Source: CBDFKU01 sp965248975
Lineage (GTDB): Bacteria > Chloroflexota > Dehalococcoidia > Lucifugimonadales > JAGWBF01
DNA length: 64,000 nt
Reading direction: 5' to 3'
Assembly: GCA_965248975.1 (NCBI GenBank)
Contig: CBDFKU010000017.1
Span: 1 to 64,000, forward strand
The position numbers and the translations under genes are program-made. Below the pieces are notes generated by a model. That model did no database searches and was not told the DNA's origin. It worked only from the letters and a program-made list of their open reading frames with translations. Shown here piece after piece: positions 7,605-16,608 of the stretch. Position 1 is the first letter of the stretch. Every line of letters starts with the position of its first letter.

Positions 7605-8820
7605 CGCTGCCGACCCCGCTTGGTCTGTAACTTCCGTCGCATCCGGTCCCTGGGAGACAGATGGCTGGGTATGCGACCTCGGGGCGCGGGTGGCACAACC
7701 CGGCCGTGGCGGGTCTGCTCCGGCGCGACGAACGGGTCCACGCCCAGAGCATAGAGCTCGTCGACTGCCTTTGCCGAGTAATAGCCAGCATCGGCGGATA
7801 CTTCCCTGGGGACTGCACCGACGTTGTCGATGGTCTCCTCCATCATCGCCGCAGCCTGTTGCTTATCCGAAGCCTGGTTGGTGGCCCGCGCCGCCACGAT
7901 CACCTGGTGAGCGCTGTCCACCACCGCCTGACAGTTGTACGCTTGCAGGAAGTCCTTTCCTCCAGGTGCGGGGATGATGCGCGACTCGGTATCGGTGAAG
8001 TTACGCTGGGCCTTGTCGTCGGGCACCCCCGGGTGATTACCACCTTCGGCCTCGGCCTGTTCGGCAGCCGCCTGCGCCTCGGCTTCCAGCGCCGCCATGG
8101 CTTCCCGTATCTTCTCCAACCGACCCTCTCGAAAGGCCAACTCCTGCGGCAACTCATCTCCACGCTTGTCTTTGCCGTACCGCCGGTCTTCCTCATCATC
8201 CGCTGCCTGGGCCTGTCGCAACAACTCCGCTACCTCCGCCGCCAACTGCGCTGCCTTCTCCTTCATCCGTTGGTAACTCATCGCCTTATGCTTCGATGCG
8301 TTGGCCTTGACCTTCGTGCCGTCCAGCGCCACGTGCCCCAGCTTCACCAGCCCCGCCTGCTGACACAACGCCAGTACCTGTACGAACAGGCCCGACAGCG
8401 CATCCACATTATCCTTGCGAAAGTCGGAGATGGTCCGGAAGTCCGGTGTGTTGTTCGCCGCCAACACCCTGAAGGCGATGTCCTCGTGGAGACGCTGGGC
8501 GATGCGGCGTGAGGACGCCACCCCCACGCAGTAGCCGTAGAGCAACACCTTGACCATCATCCGTGGATGATACGGCGGCCCGCCACGCCGTTCCCGCTCG
8601 TAGCGAGCGGTGACCTCCGACATGTCCAACTGGTCCACCACGTCGGATATGAAGTAGGCCAGATGGTCGTCAGGCAGCCACTCCTGCAACGCCGCTGGCA
8701 ACAGCAACTGCTGGTCGGGTTCGTAGGAAAGGTAGGTCTTGCTCATCAACGACTCCCCGCTACTGGGCTGGGCCCATCATACCACCAAACACTCGCCAAC
8801 CGTGTTTCTCGGACGGGCTC
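7262..8820 (-). mobile_element. IS1182-type insertion sequence, complete
   Basis: Terminal inverted repeats AGCCCGTCCGAG (7263-7274) and CTCGGACGGGCT (8808-8819) are perfect over 12 bp. The element is about 1.56 kb and is flanked by the duplicated target CTAG (7258-7261 and 8821-8824), itself a palindrome. It contains a single transposase gene on the minus strand and looks intact. Confidence 0.88.
7298..8749 (-). CDS. IS1182-family transposase (IS4/IS5-like DDE)
   Basis: The 483-residue protein has the N-terminal YEPDQQLLLPAALQEWLPDDHLAYF domain and PPYHPRMMVKVLLYGY helix typical of this family, then the DDE catalytic core: HVALDGTKVKANASK (first Asp), SADAGYYSAKAV (second Asp) and TVEPVFGQIKQGRGFRQFLLRG (Glu, with the Y/E-E-x-x-F-x-x-x-K-x-R signature). 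A long Glu/Ala-rich coiled-coil insertion (about residues 160-240) lies between the first two acidic blocks, as in other IS1182 members. Full length, no frame damage. Confidence 0.92.
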   Translation of the reverse strand: MMSKTYLSYEPDQQLLLPAALQEWLPDDHLAYFISDVVDQLDMSEVTARYERERRGGPPYHPRMMVKVLLYGYCVGVASSRRIAQRLHEDIAFRVLAANNTPDFRTISDFRKDNVDALSGLFVQVLALCQQAGLVKLGHVALDGTKVKANASKHKAMSYQRMKEKAAQLAAEVAELLRQAQAADDEEDRRYGKDKRGDELPQELAFREGRLEKIREAMAALEAEAQAAAEQAEAEGGNHPGVPDDKAQRNFTDTESRIIPAPGGKDFLQAYNCQAVVDSAHQVIVAARATNQASDKQQAAAMMEETIDNVGAVPREVSADAGYYSAKAVDELYALGVDPFVAPEQTRHGRVVPPAPRGRIPSHLSPRDRMRRKLQTKRGRQRYALRMQTVEPVFGQIKQGRGFRQFLLRGLEKVNGEWSLICTGHNLLKLFRFGVNLHRKARADGPAQRIRNFAEVVSTALFAKLSGGRLGQPAKLVVAIHWR

Positions 8821-8873
8821 CTAGGAGTGAACATTAAGGAGCTGGGGTAACTTGGCCCCTACAGATCGTGTGG

Positions 8874-9542
8874 TTAACTGGCCTCGAACTCCTTCAGGTC
8901 CTCAGGGACGACCAGGGTGGCCTCGGTGACGGCTTGCACCTCCTCCGGTGTATAGCCCGGGGCGATCTCCCTGAGGACGAATCCTTCCGAGGCCACCTCG
9001 AAGAGGCCCAGGGTGGTCACCACCAGCTTCACCACCCCCACGGCGGTCACGGGAAGGGAGCAGCGCTTGAGCAGGCGGGGCTGGCCGTCCCGGGTGGTGT
9101 GCTCCATGGCGATGAAGACGCGCTTGGCCCCCACCGCCAGATCCATTGCCCCCCCGATCCCGCCACCCTTCCTGCCAGCCGTTTTCCAGTTGGCGAAGTC
9201 GCCGTTCTCGGCCACCTCGTAGGCGCCCAGAACGGTCACGTCCAGGTGGCCGCCTCGGATCAGGGAGAAGGAGTCGGCGTGATGCACTATGGCCGCTCCC
9301 TGTTTCAGGGTGACGTACTGGCCTCCGGCGTTGACCAGGTGCAGGTCCTCCTCGCCCTCGGGGGCCAGGGGGCCGTAGCCGATGACTCCATTTTCGGAGT
9401 GGAAGACGATGTCCCGGTCCCCGAAGTCGTAGTTGGAGCAGAGGGTGGGCATCCCGATGCCCAGGTTCACTATCCAGCCGTCCCCGAACTCCATGGCCAG
9501 CCGGTCGCACATGGCCTGGCGGGTCAGAGGTGTCTTCTCCAT
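8874..9542 (-). CDS. 3-oxoacid CoA-transferase, subunit B
   Basis: This 222-residue protein is the catalytic beta subunit of a family I CoA-transferase. The motif FHSENGVIGYGP carries the conserved glutamate (about residue 49) that forms the glutamyl-CoA thioester; VNLGIGMPTL and KGGGIGGAMDLAVGAK are also diagnostic. It would move CoA between succinyl-CoA or acetyl-CoA and a 3-oxo- or short-chain acid. It follows the subunit A gene on the same strand after 121 bp. Which acid is used cannot be told from sequence. Confidence 0.93.
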   Translation of the reverse strand: MEKTPLTRQAMCDRLAMEFGDGWIVNLGIGMPTLCSNYDFGDRDIVFHSENGVIGYGPLAPEGEEDLHLVNAGGQYVTLKQGAAIVHHADSFSLIRGGHLDVTVLGAYEVAENGDFANWKTAGRKGGGIGGAMDLAVGAKRVFIAMEHTTRDGQPRLLKRCSLPVTAVGVVKLVVTTLGLFEVASEGFVLREIAPGYTPEEVQAVTEATLVVPEDLKEFEAS

Positions 9543-9663
9543 GTTCCCATCCTTCCGGAAGATGTCATTCCGAGCCCCGGCGGAGTTTCCTATGGCGGCC
9601 GAAGGTTCCTATGGCGAAGGTGGAGAACAGATTCTTCGCTACACATAGACTAACGGGATGCCG

Positions 9664-10380
9664 TCACCTGACCGGCGCGTCCTCGATCCCCTCGGGGGGT
9701 GGAGGAATCCTGACGATGCGGTCGACGTAGACGCCTGGGGTGTGGACCTGATCCGGGTCTATGGCGCCCAGCTCCACTATGGGTTCCTCCACCTCTACGA
9801 TGGTGATCCTGGCTGCCTGGGCCATGATCGGGTTGAAGTTGCGTTGGGACAGCCGGTATTGCAGGTTGCCCCAGGTGTCCGACCGGTAGGCCCTGATAAA
9901 GGCGTAATCGGCTGTCAGGGGATACTCCAGGAGGTGCTCGCGGCCGTTGATAACCCGGTGCTCCTTTCCCCGGGCAACCTCGGTTCCCACCCCGGTGGGA
10001 GTATAGAAGGCGCCTATCCCGGCCGCCGCGGCCCGGATGCGCTCTGCCAGGGTCCCCTGGGGAACCAGCTCGGCCTCAATCTGACCGGCCTCGTGAAGCT
10101 TCTCGAAGGTCAGGGCCTGGGAAGGATGCGGGGCGGCGGTGAAGGCGCAGATCATCTTCCTGACCTGTCCGGCTTCGATGAGCCTGCCCACGTCCATCAG
10201 GTTGCCCACCCGGCCGTGGTTATTGCAGATGCCGGTGATCTCCCTGGCCCCCTGACGCAGCAGTGCACCGATAAGGTTGCGGGGAATGCCGGCCGGCCCG
10301 AACCCCGGGAACATTATGGTGGAGCCGTCGGGTATGTCGGCCACGGCAGCATCCAGACTGGTGTAAACCTTGCTCTTCAT
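9664..10380 (-). CDS. 3-oxoacid CoA-transferase, subunit A
   Basis: The 238-residue protein is the alpha subunit partner: GSTIMFPGFGPAGIPRNLI contains the GFG-x-x-G-x-P CoA-binding signature, followed by NNHGRVGN and the long APHPSQALTFEKLHEAGQIEAELVPQGTLAERIRA segment typical of the AtoD/ScoA group. An in-frame ATG at 10395 would add five residues, but GGAGG lies 8 bases before the ATG at 10380, which is the better start. It precedes subunit B; together they form the heteromeric enzyme. Confidence 0.92.
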   Translation of the reverse strand: MKSKVYTSLDAAVADIPDGSTIMFPGFGPAGIPRNLIGALLRQGAREITGICNNHGRVGNLMDVGRLIEAGQVRKMICAFTAAPHPSQALTFEKLHEAGQIEAELVPQGTLAERIRAAAAGIGAFYTPTGVGTEVARGKEHRVINGREHLLEYPLTADYAFIRAYRSDTWGNLQYRLSQRNFNPIMAQAARITIVEVEEPIVELGAIDPDQVHTPGVYVDRIVRIPPPPEGIEDAPVR

Positions 10381-10459
10381 GGTGCCGGCCTCCATGCCTC
10401 GGCCCGGTTCTCCATAGATACTACCTCAGGCTTGATCGAGACGCCAGTGGTACGACCTT

Positions 10460-11098
10460 CTAGCGTCCATGCCCAGTCGCAGCTTCTTGAAAGAAGCCTT
10501 CGACGAGTGACTTCAGCTGGCTCCAGTGGTCGTTGAGGCCTTCTTTCTCGGCCTCCGTCAACTCGTTGTAGGTCTTGCCTAGGTGTGGGAAATACCACAG
10601 CGAGAACACCCAGAACCCCGGCACTACGGGACCGTGGCCCGTGGAGTCCGCGAGTACGCCGGTGGCGCCTTTCACTGACCAGGAGGCGAGGGTCCGCCCC
10701 TTATCTGCCACTGCCAGCGCTTCCACCCAGGATGCGGTGCGCTGGCTTCCGCTAAATGGGGCCATCATGTCCAGCAGACGATCCAGCCTCGCCTCGTCGG
10801 CGGCCTCCTCTCCCGCGAACCGGCGGGTCAGCAGGCTTTCCCACCGCTCGCCAAATGCAGGTACAACGAGCCCGCCGTCGCTGGCCAGTGCCGGCATCGA
10901 TGCCACCTTCGACCAGAACTCAGCCTTGAGTCGGGCGTTCTCCTCGTGGGTCGCTCCGGTCTCTTGCGGCGGTTCCGGATGCAGGCTGATCCCGTCAGGT
11001 GTGGCAGTCTCGAGGTCAAGCCCCTCCAGGATCCACTTCAGCCGCTCCAGCTTGGCGGGATTCGTGGTGGCCAGTAGCACCTTATGGTTGTTCATCAT
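10460..11098 (-). CDS. HAM1/RdgB-like non-canonical purine NTP pyrophosphatase, divergent
   Basis: The 212-residue protein starts with VLLATTNPAKLERLKWIL, the (S/T)xNxxK nucleotide-binding start of ITPase-type enzymes, and continues with ETGATHEENARLKAEFW and PALASDGGLVVPAF, which match the E-N-A-x-x-K-A and D(D/G)SGL segments. Members hydrolyse dITP/XTP to keep deaminated purines out of nucleic acid. The usual SGR/H-R-C-terminal blocks are weakly conserved, and the C-terminal half is unusual (HGPVVPGFWVFSLWYFPHLGKTYNELT), so substrate choice may differ. The start may also be the second ATG (11095). Confidence 0.7.
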   Translation of the reverse strand: MMNNHKVLLATTNPAKLERLKWILEGLDLETATPDGISLHPEPPQETGATHEENARLKAEFWSKVASMPALASDGGLVVPAFGERWESLLTRRFAGEEAADEARLDRLLDMMAPFSGSQRTASWVEALAVADKGRTLASWSVKGATGVLADSTGHGPVVPGFWVFSLWYFPHLGKTYNELTEAEKEGLNDHWSQLKSLVEGFFQEAATGHGR

Positions 11099-11164
11099 GG
11101 TTGTTCATCGGCGATGCCCGCCATTATACAAAATAACGACACAAGCAGATAACCACCGGCACGC

Positions 11165-11194
11165 TTGACTTGCATGACAGGAGAGTTCTATACT
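11165..11194 (+). promoter_or_regulatory. sigma70-type promoter of the MarR gene
   Basis: TTGACT (11165-11170) and TATACT (11189-11194) are 18 bp apart, about 75 bp upstream of the MarR start codon. Inverted GTTC...GAAC half-sites around the -10 element could be an operator for autoregulation, but this is not demonstrated. Confidence 0.55.
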
Positions 11195-11267
11195 CCCTCG
11201 AACATTAACACACTGAATAGTTCTATATCGATCAATCGACGGCTATAACCGAGCGAGGGGATGGCTA

Positions 11268-11840
11268 ATGATCAAGTTTCAGCTGTCGGACCCCAGAATC
11301 AGGGCCTGGATAAGGCTGGGGCAGAGCGGTGACATCATAGGCCGGCTGGTAGACAGGACATTCGCGGAGCAACCCCTGACGGCGGAGGAGTACAAGGCAC
11401 TGCTGGTGGTCCTGAACTACCCAGGCGTTCCCAGCCAGAGGGACATCGCCAGCTGGCTCGGCCGCAGTCCCAACACTGTCTCGGCTTTGCTGTACCGAAT
11501 GATGCAGAGGGGCCTGGTGGAGCAAAGACAGGACCCAGGAGACCGACGCGTCTTCAGAATAGCCGCTACCGAGGAAGGGAGGCGGCTGTTCTGGGAGGTG
11601 AGCCCCAGGGTCTGGGAGATGGTGCGTACCGCCTTGCAGGACCTGGATACCCGGGACCTGGAGCGCCTGGCCGAGCTCCTGGACACCGTCCGGGGAAGGA
11701 TAACCGGGATGCTGGAAGAAGGGGAGCTGGTTACCCAGACCATACCTGTGGATGACGAAGAGCAGCTGGAGGAGCTGGCGCGTCAACTCCGGGAGGGTAA
11801 TGACAACGAAGCTACGGAAGTCCTGGAGGGGGCACGGTGA
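11268..11840 (+). CDS. MarR-family transcriptional regulator
   Basis: The 190-residue protein has a winged helix-turn-helix: SQRDIASWLGRSPNTVSALLYRMMQRGLVEQRQDPGDRRVFRIAATEEG (about residues 45-95), where the D-x-R-D-x-R-like wing DPGDRRV is the MarR hallmark. The C-terminal helices (LERLAELLDTVRGRITGMLEEGE and a following acidic tail) would form the dimer. The ligand and the regulated genes are not evident; it sits next to a broken peptide-transporter gene. Confidence 0.88.
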   Translation: MIKFQLSDPRIRAWIRLGQSGDIIGRLVDRTFAEQPLTAEEYKALLVVLNYPGVPSQRDIASWLGRSPNTVSALLYRMMQRGLVEQRQDPGDRRVFRIAATEEGRRLFWEVSPRVWEMVRTALQDLDTRDLERLAELLDTVRGRITGMLEEGELVTQTIPVDDEEQLEELARQLREGNDNEATEVLEGAR

Positions 11841-11883
11841 GACTGTGCAGTATCGGTCGGCACGACACGATCCCTCGTGTTGC

Positions 11884-12624
11884 TCTGCCCTTGTGTTCAA
11901 CGGGGCGATGCCGCCCTTCAACGACGTTAGAGTCCGTCAGGCCTTCACGACCGCGATAGATCGCGAGGCGTGGGTGGACAAGGTAAGGAACGGCGTAGGC
12001 GTGCCCGCCGTCAGCTGGTTGCCTCCGGGCTTGCCGGGGTTCGACCCCGAGCTTGGCGCGGAGTATGCCTTCGACCCGGACAGGGCCAAGGAGCTCCTTC
12101 GCCAGGCCGGTTTCCAGGATGGAGAGTTCCCGTCGGTCACCTACACCTTCTTCACCGCGGGAGACCAGCGCACCATTGCCGAGTTCCTTCAGGCCCAGTT
12201 CAAGGAGAACCTGGGTGTGGACGTGACTCTGGAACCCCTGGACCCGCCGGCCTTCTTCCCCCAGGTCCTGGGGGCCCGAGATTTCCAGATAATAGCCCTC
12301 GAATGGTCCGGGGATTACGCCGACCCGGAGAGCTTCCTCGCTCCCTTGTTTACCTCCACCGCCTTCAATAACTTCTTCGGGTATACCAATTCACAGTTCG
12401 ACAGTCTGGCTGGACAGGCCGCCGCCGAGCTGGACCAGACGACCCGATTGGATCTGTGGAAGCAAGCCCACGAGATCATGGTGGCCGAAGTACCGGTAGC
12501 TCCCTTCTTCTACCAGGAGCGCTTCTTCCTCAAGAAGCCCGAGGTGCAAGGGTTGATCCTGAGCCCCATCGATGGGTCCATCCCGGGTGATACCAGCCTC
12601 GCCGGTGTGTCGATAAGCCCGTAA
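11884..12624 (+). pseudogene. ABC transporter family 5 solute-binding protein, C-terminal remnant
   Basis: About 245 codons match the second half of oligopeptide-type (family 5) binding proteins: FN..MPPFNDVRVRQAFTTAIDRE is the diagnostic segment, followed by FDPDRAKELLRQAGF, AQFKENLGVDV and the C-terminal VPVAPFFYQERFFL. A full family member is about 520-600 residues and has a signal peptide; here the first half is missing and the frame upstream runs into the MarR gene in another phase. No transporter permease is nearby. I read this as a 5'-deleted pseudogene left by a rearrangement. Confidence 0.75.
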
Positions 12625-13000
12625 CCTCCGGGCCAACCTGGAGACCTCCCACGGCAATGGGACGGTGGTCGGAGGCGCGCCGTCCTAACGGGTGTTGCAT
12701 TGCCTTTGACCACCTTGCGTCACCCCGCGGTTCCTTCGAAATCCATCTGATGTCACACCATCGCTACACTACTCTTAAATCGATTTTGCATTTTAATAGT
12801 TCATAAGCCGTAGCACAAGACGAGGGTCTCTGCGACCTGGCACGGATGTAGGAGATGGTACTCCTCGACAGGACCTAGGTACCAGCATCTACACCGAGAC
12901 TCAAACAGATACTCACCAGAAAGGATGAATGGTGAGTTTAGGAAACGCCAGGCACGGCCCAAATGGCCTCAATATTTTTACCTTGGCAAGGAGGTCCGGT
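12625..13000. other. Intergenic region without recognised gene
   Basis: This stretch holds no convincing open frame. It has an AT-richer patch near 12770-12810 that could carry the promoter of the following exported protein, but no pair of consensus hexamers with proper spacing is clear. Confidence 0.5.
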
Positions 13001-13465
13001 ATGTGGCGATTTCGGGCAGTAGCGTTAGTCGGCGTATTGGTGGCGGCACTGGCATTCGGCGCGACAGTAGCGTTCGGGCATTGGAACTGGAACTCTCAGA
13101 TATTCGTGAGCGACGGGGAAAACGAGGTAGAGTTGCGGACCAAGTGGGCCCATATTGGCCCGGAGGAAGACCACGATATACCAAACGCTAGGATCAGGGT
13201 GTTGTTGTCGGACGAGGTGGAGTCGGTGATAGGGGAGGTTGCCCCCAACGAGAAGGTGAGGGTGAAGCATACCGGTCGACTCGACTGTAATCAGGTGGTT
13301 GTAGTATACAAGATATGGATCGACTCTCACCCCGATGAGTTCGAGGTGTGGCTTACCGCCGATGGGCAGGAGATACCCGGGACCAGGACTACGGGTGTTG
13401 CGGGCGAGAATATAAAAGTGAGGGGCTTGATTCCCGGGCTCGAGTGCGATAACGATGACGACTAG
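13001..13465 (+). CDS. Exported hypothetical protein
   Basis: The 154-residue product starts with MWRFRAVALVGVLVAALAFG, a clear signal peptide or membrane anchor, followed by a mature part of about 125 residues with alternating polar/hydrophobic strands and a highly acidic end (DNDDD). The start at 13001 is chosen because GGAGG lies 6 bases upstream; an in-frame ATG at 12929 lacks one and would bury the signal. I do not recognise a domain. The single Cys pair (in DCNQ and LECD) could form a disulfide outside the cell. Confidence 0.65.
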   Translation: MWRFRAVALVGVLVAALAFGATVAFGHWNWNSQIFVSDGENEVELRTKWAHIGPEEDHDIPNARIRVLLSDEVESVIGEVAPNEKVRVKHTGRLDCNQVVVVYKIWIDSHPDEFEVWLTADGQEIPGTRTTGVAGENIKVRGLIPGLECDNDDD

Positions 13466-13498
13466 AAGGAACGTGGATTAGAGCACAGACCATGCTTC

Positions 13499-14853
13499 CT
13501 AACCATCTGTCGAGCTTTGGCTGTGCCGTATAAGGGCATACCATCGTTCCAAAAAAGTCGACCTGACAGAAAATTGACGGGTATCATCGGAGGTACCGAG
13601 TTGGGGCCGGTCTCCAGGTCGCTGTTTCCTCCCGGGTTGCGTCAATAGAAAGTGATACCGAAGGGCCCTGGTTGCGTCAAAAATAGGTGTTACCGAGGCC
13701 TCCTTGTGTTGGGGGTGCTCAGCCAGGGCCCACAGGTGTTCTAGGGTCTGATTTATATGAGATAGGAGCTGCACCGGGTTAAGCTTCTGGTACTGCAGCG
13801 ACAAGGTCTCTTGTTGCTGAGGCGTCAGCACCTTGCTCTGCAACACCCGTTGATAGGGTGTCTGAGCGGTGTCATATATCTTGTGAACCTTAGCCCCGTG
13901 GCGTGTCTTGCACTGCAACTTCATCACCGGCTGAAAGAAGTTGACGTAGAGGCGGAGGTAGCGGTAGAAGGCATTGAGCTGCTCCAGGGCAGCCTTAGAG
14001 GTGTAGCGGTCGTATCCTACCAGTCTGCGCACCACCGACCAGTTCTTCTGCTCCACGTGGGCACTGTCGTTCTTCTTGTAGGGGCGAGAGCGGGTGAAGG
14101 TGATAGCCTTCTTCTGGCAGTAGCTGTATAGACGATAGTTGATGAACTCACTGCCGTTGTCCGAGTCCAGGCCCGGAGAGGGAAAGGCAGCTGTTGGGAG
14201 ACGTGGTGGATGGCGCTGCCCACCCTGTCCTGGCCTTTACCCCACACCCCTCGGCATTCTACCCAGCCTGTAGCCACGTCCACCGCACTCAGGGTGTTTA
14301 GGTAGAACCCCTCCGTGCTCTCGCCGCAGTGGGCCACCAAGTCCACTTCCAAAAAGCCTGGGCGCTTATCATTCCAGTCGGCGAAGGTGCGGATGGGTAT
14401 GGACGCCTTCAGCAGGCTCCCGGGCTTGGTGGTGCTCAAAGAATGCCTCCCCCCTTGAGCCCTATAGGGCCTGAGGAGACGGCCGATGGTGGAAGCACTG
14501 AGTTGGCACAACTGATCGGTTGCCTTAGGTGTTACCTGGAGTTCTCCATACTGATGAAGGACCCTTATCAGCTCTGGCAGAAAGGGCTTTAGCCTCTTGC
14601 TACACAGACGATCTGAGGCCTCCCACACCACCTTAAGGGCCCCGGTAACCTCCTGCGAGTACTGCCGTGGCCGCCCTCTCCGTCTCCCCGGCGCTCCGGG
14701 ACTACTTGTCCTCAACAGGCGAATTGCCGCCTTCCTGTGGTACCTAGTCACGCGGCTGAACTCGTCGAGGATCTCTCCCTTCTCCCTACGGCTCGCCATC
14801 CTGTATCGCTCTCGCACCGCCTCCACGTACTCCTTCACGCTGCCCTGTGTCAT
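13499..14853 (-). pseudogene. Integrase-type (rve) DDE transposase, frameshifted
   Basis: Read from ATG 14853, the protein has helix-turn-helix segments (MASRREKGEILDEFSRVTRYHRKAAIRLL) and an integrase core beginning FLEVDLVAHCGES, then LSAVDVATGWVE. After about 14180 the frame is lost; one base later the expected LDSDNGSEF catalytic block appears, then RPYKKNDSAHVEQKNW with the catalytic Glu, and the frame runs to 13499. A single-base deletion near 14171-14180 (within CTCCGGG on the coding strand) explains this. Intact relatives are about 440-470 residues. As it stands the enzyme cannot be made without frameshifting. Confidence 0.8.
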
Positions 14854-14919
14854 GCCACCCCCGGTAACATTATTTTTGAGGCAACGATACTCCTTTCGGT
14901 AAGATTTATTATGAGTCAA
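13574..14919 (-). mobile_element. Integrase-type insertion element with paired terminal repeats
   Basis: The frameshifted transposase is bracketed by inversely oriented repeats: two copies at 13637-13661 and 13672-13696 (TTGCGTCAA...TACCGA) and two inverted copies at 14862-14884 and 14897-14919 (CGGTAA...TCAA). In both pairs the spacing is exactly 35 bp. A weaker copy is at 13574-13599. These look like transposase-binding sites at the element ends. Outer boundaries and target duplication could not be fixed. Confidence 0.65.
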
Positions 14920-15178
14920 TTCGCCTCCTTGACTCCTGAACCGTTCCTTGATACCCTTTTGTGGGGCTAGTGAGCTTGCTCGCTGGTCCCTTCTTTTTTG
15001 GAAACGGACCGGATCGCACTGATTGGTCGGGCATGCCAAAGTGTGACAAATGTCACGGCGACGAAAGGCTGTAGGGTGTCAGCGCAATTGGACACTATTG
15101 AGGCCTAGAAAACCGAAGAGGTTGGGGGTGGTAGAGGCTCCTTCAGAGGGGTAGATTAACCCTAAGTGAAAGGAGTCA

Positions 15179-15583
15179 TTGATGACCCAGGTAGAGGATC
15201 AGGCCAGTCAAGCTGAGGAGCGAAGCCAGGAGACACGAAGCTTCGTGCGTCAGGTCCGTGCAGCGACCCGCCGTAAGTATACCCCTGAAGAGAAGATCCG
15301 CATCGTCTTGGAGGGGTTCAGACGGGAGACTACCGTTAATGACCTGTGCCGACGGGAAGGAATCAAACCCCACTCCTACTACGCCTGGACGAAGGAGTTT
15401 ATGGAAGCTGGGAAGGAGAGGTTGACTCGGGACAGTGTGCGTGATGCGACCCGGCAAGAGATAGAGCAGCTCAAGCGGGAGAACAGTGAACTGAAGCAGC
15501 TGGTGGGTGAGTTGTCCCTGGAGTTGCACCGCTTCAAAAAAACAGCTCTGCCGCCCCTACACGACAACGGCACCGTCGCATGA
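15179..15583 (+). CDS. IS3-family transposase OrfA
   Basis: The 134-residue protein holds the transposase_8 type helix-turn-helix (RKYTPEEKIRIVLEGFRRETTVNDLCRREGI, about residues 35-65) and a leucine-zipper-like coil (IEQLKRENSELKQLVGELSLE) that dimerises the fused product. A run of seven A at 15536-15542 lets the ribosome or polymerase slip by -1 into the orfB frame, which would make the OrfAB transposase. The stop overlaps the orfB start (ATGA). Confidence 0.93.
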   Translation: MMTQVEDQASQAEERSQETRSFVRQVRAATRRKYTPEEKIRIVLEGFRRETTVNDLCRREGIKPHSYYAWTKEFMEAGKERLTRDSVRDATRQEIEQLKRENSELKQLVGELSLELHRFKKTALPPLHDNGTVA

Positions 15584-16599
15584 GCGTAGTGGAGCAATCG
15601 AAGGTCGTGGCTGAGGTGGAGCGACATGGTAGAGGGAAGAACAGGCGACTCAGGGAGCTTGGCATTTCCAGGAGCACGTATTATTGGTGGAGGTGGAGGC
15701 ACCGGCAGGGTAGTTGGGAGGGTACGGAAGGAACTGAGAGGCCCTGGAATCGCCTGCATCCAGAAGAGGAGGCAGTAGTGCTGGCGGCAGCCCGTGAGAT
15801 GCCGACCTGGCGAAGCCGGCAGTTGGCAGCTTGGCTCACCGACCACAGAGGCCTATCGGTCTCCGCCTCCACAGTCTATCGTATCCTGAGACGGGAGGGT
15901 CTGGTGAAACGGATCGAATACCAGTTGGCAGCGGGCAAAGAGTACCAGCACAAGACCACAGGGCCCCACCATCTGTGGGCCACCGATGCCTCCTACTTCC
16001 GTGTAGTGGGATGGGGCTACTACTACCTCGTGACGGTGATGGACGACTACTCCCGGTTCATCTTGGCCTGGAAGGTGCAACAGGACATGACGGCCGACTC
16101 CCTCATAGAGGTGGTCCAGGAAGCTGTTGACTCTACTGGTATGACTGATGTACCTCTGGAGGATCGGACCAAGCTCCTCTCAGATAATGGCTCAGGTTAT
16201 GTATCGCGGGCCTTCCGCGAGTACATGCGGGTGGTGGGCATTCGCCACGTCCTGGCAGCACCCTATCACCCTCAGACCAACGGGAAGCTGGAGAGATATC
16301 ACCGAACCCTGAAAGACGACATTAACCAGGTGCCATACGAGGTGGTGGAAGACCTGGAGGCGGCCATCCGGGACTTCGTCGAGTTCTACAACTACCGAAG
16401 ATATCATCAGGCGCTGAGGGTTGTAACTCCGGCTGACGTGCTGGAAGGCCGTCTGGAGGCAATTCTAGCCCAGAGGAAGGAGGTACAGCGAGAGACTTTT
16501 GACCGGCGGAGGCGGTACAATCAGGAGGTCAGAGAAACCCTCAAACCAGGAGCTTCTTCTCCCCAATCTCTCGGACCCAGAACTGTCCAATTGCGCTGA
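15580..16599 (+). CDS. IS3-family transposase OrfB (integrase core)
   Basis: The 339-residue protein carries the DDE integrase core: WATDASYFRVVGWGYYYLVTVMDDYSRF (first Asp), LLSDNGSGYVSRAF (second Asp) and the Glu in HPQTNGKLERYHRTLKDD about 35 residues later, the D-D(35)E spacing of IS3. An HTH_21 segment (AWLTDHRGLSVSASTVYRILRREGL) precedes it. Its translation is identical to that of copy 2 on the opposite strand at 30222-31241, indicating recent transposition. Confidence 0.95.
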   Translation: MSVVEQSKVVAEVERHGRGKNRRLRELGISRSTYYWWRWRHRQGSWEGTEGTERPWNRLHPEEEAVVLAAAREMPTWRSRQLAAWLTDHRGLSVSASTVYRILRREGLVKRIEYQLAAGKEYQHKTTGPHHLWATDASYFRVVGWGYYYLVTVMDDYSRFILAWKVQQDMTADSLIEVVQEAVDSTGMTDVPLEDRTKLLSDNGSGYVSRAFREYMRVVGIRHVLAAPYHPQTNGKLERYHRTLKDDINQVPYEVVEDLEAAIRDFVEFYNYRRYHQALRVVTPADVLEGRLEAILAQRKEVQRETFDRRRRYNQEVRETLKPGASSPQSLGPRTVQLR

Positions 16600-16608
16600 C
16601 ACCCTACA

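Larger units (their letters stand above)
15070..16608 (+). mobile_element. IS3-family insertion sequence, copy 1 (complete)
   Basis: The 1539-bp element has perfect 25-bp terminal inverted repeats, beginning TGTAGGGTGTCAGCGC, at 15070-15094 and 16584-16608. It carries overlapping orfA and orfB with an A7 slip site. The flanking bases (GGC left, GTT right) do not form a target duplication, which suggests a later rearrangement at one end. Copy 2 at 30213-33127 has the same length once its nested element is removed. Confidence 0.9.

Noticed and set aside
11752..11883. Upstream extension of the solute-binding protein frame
   Set aside because: These codons lie in the MarR gene in another phase and do not resemble a signal peptide or binding protein.
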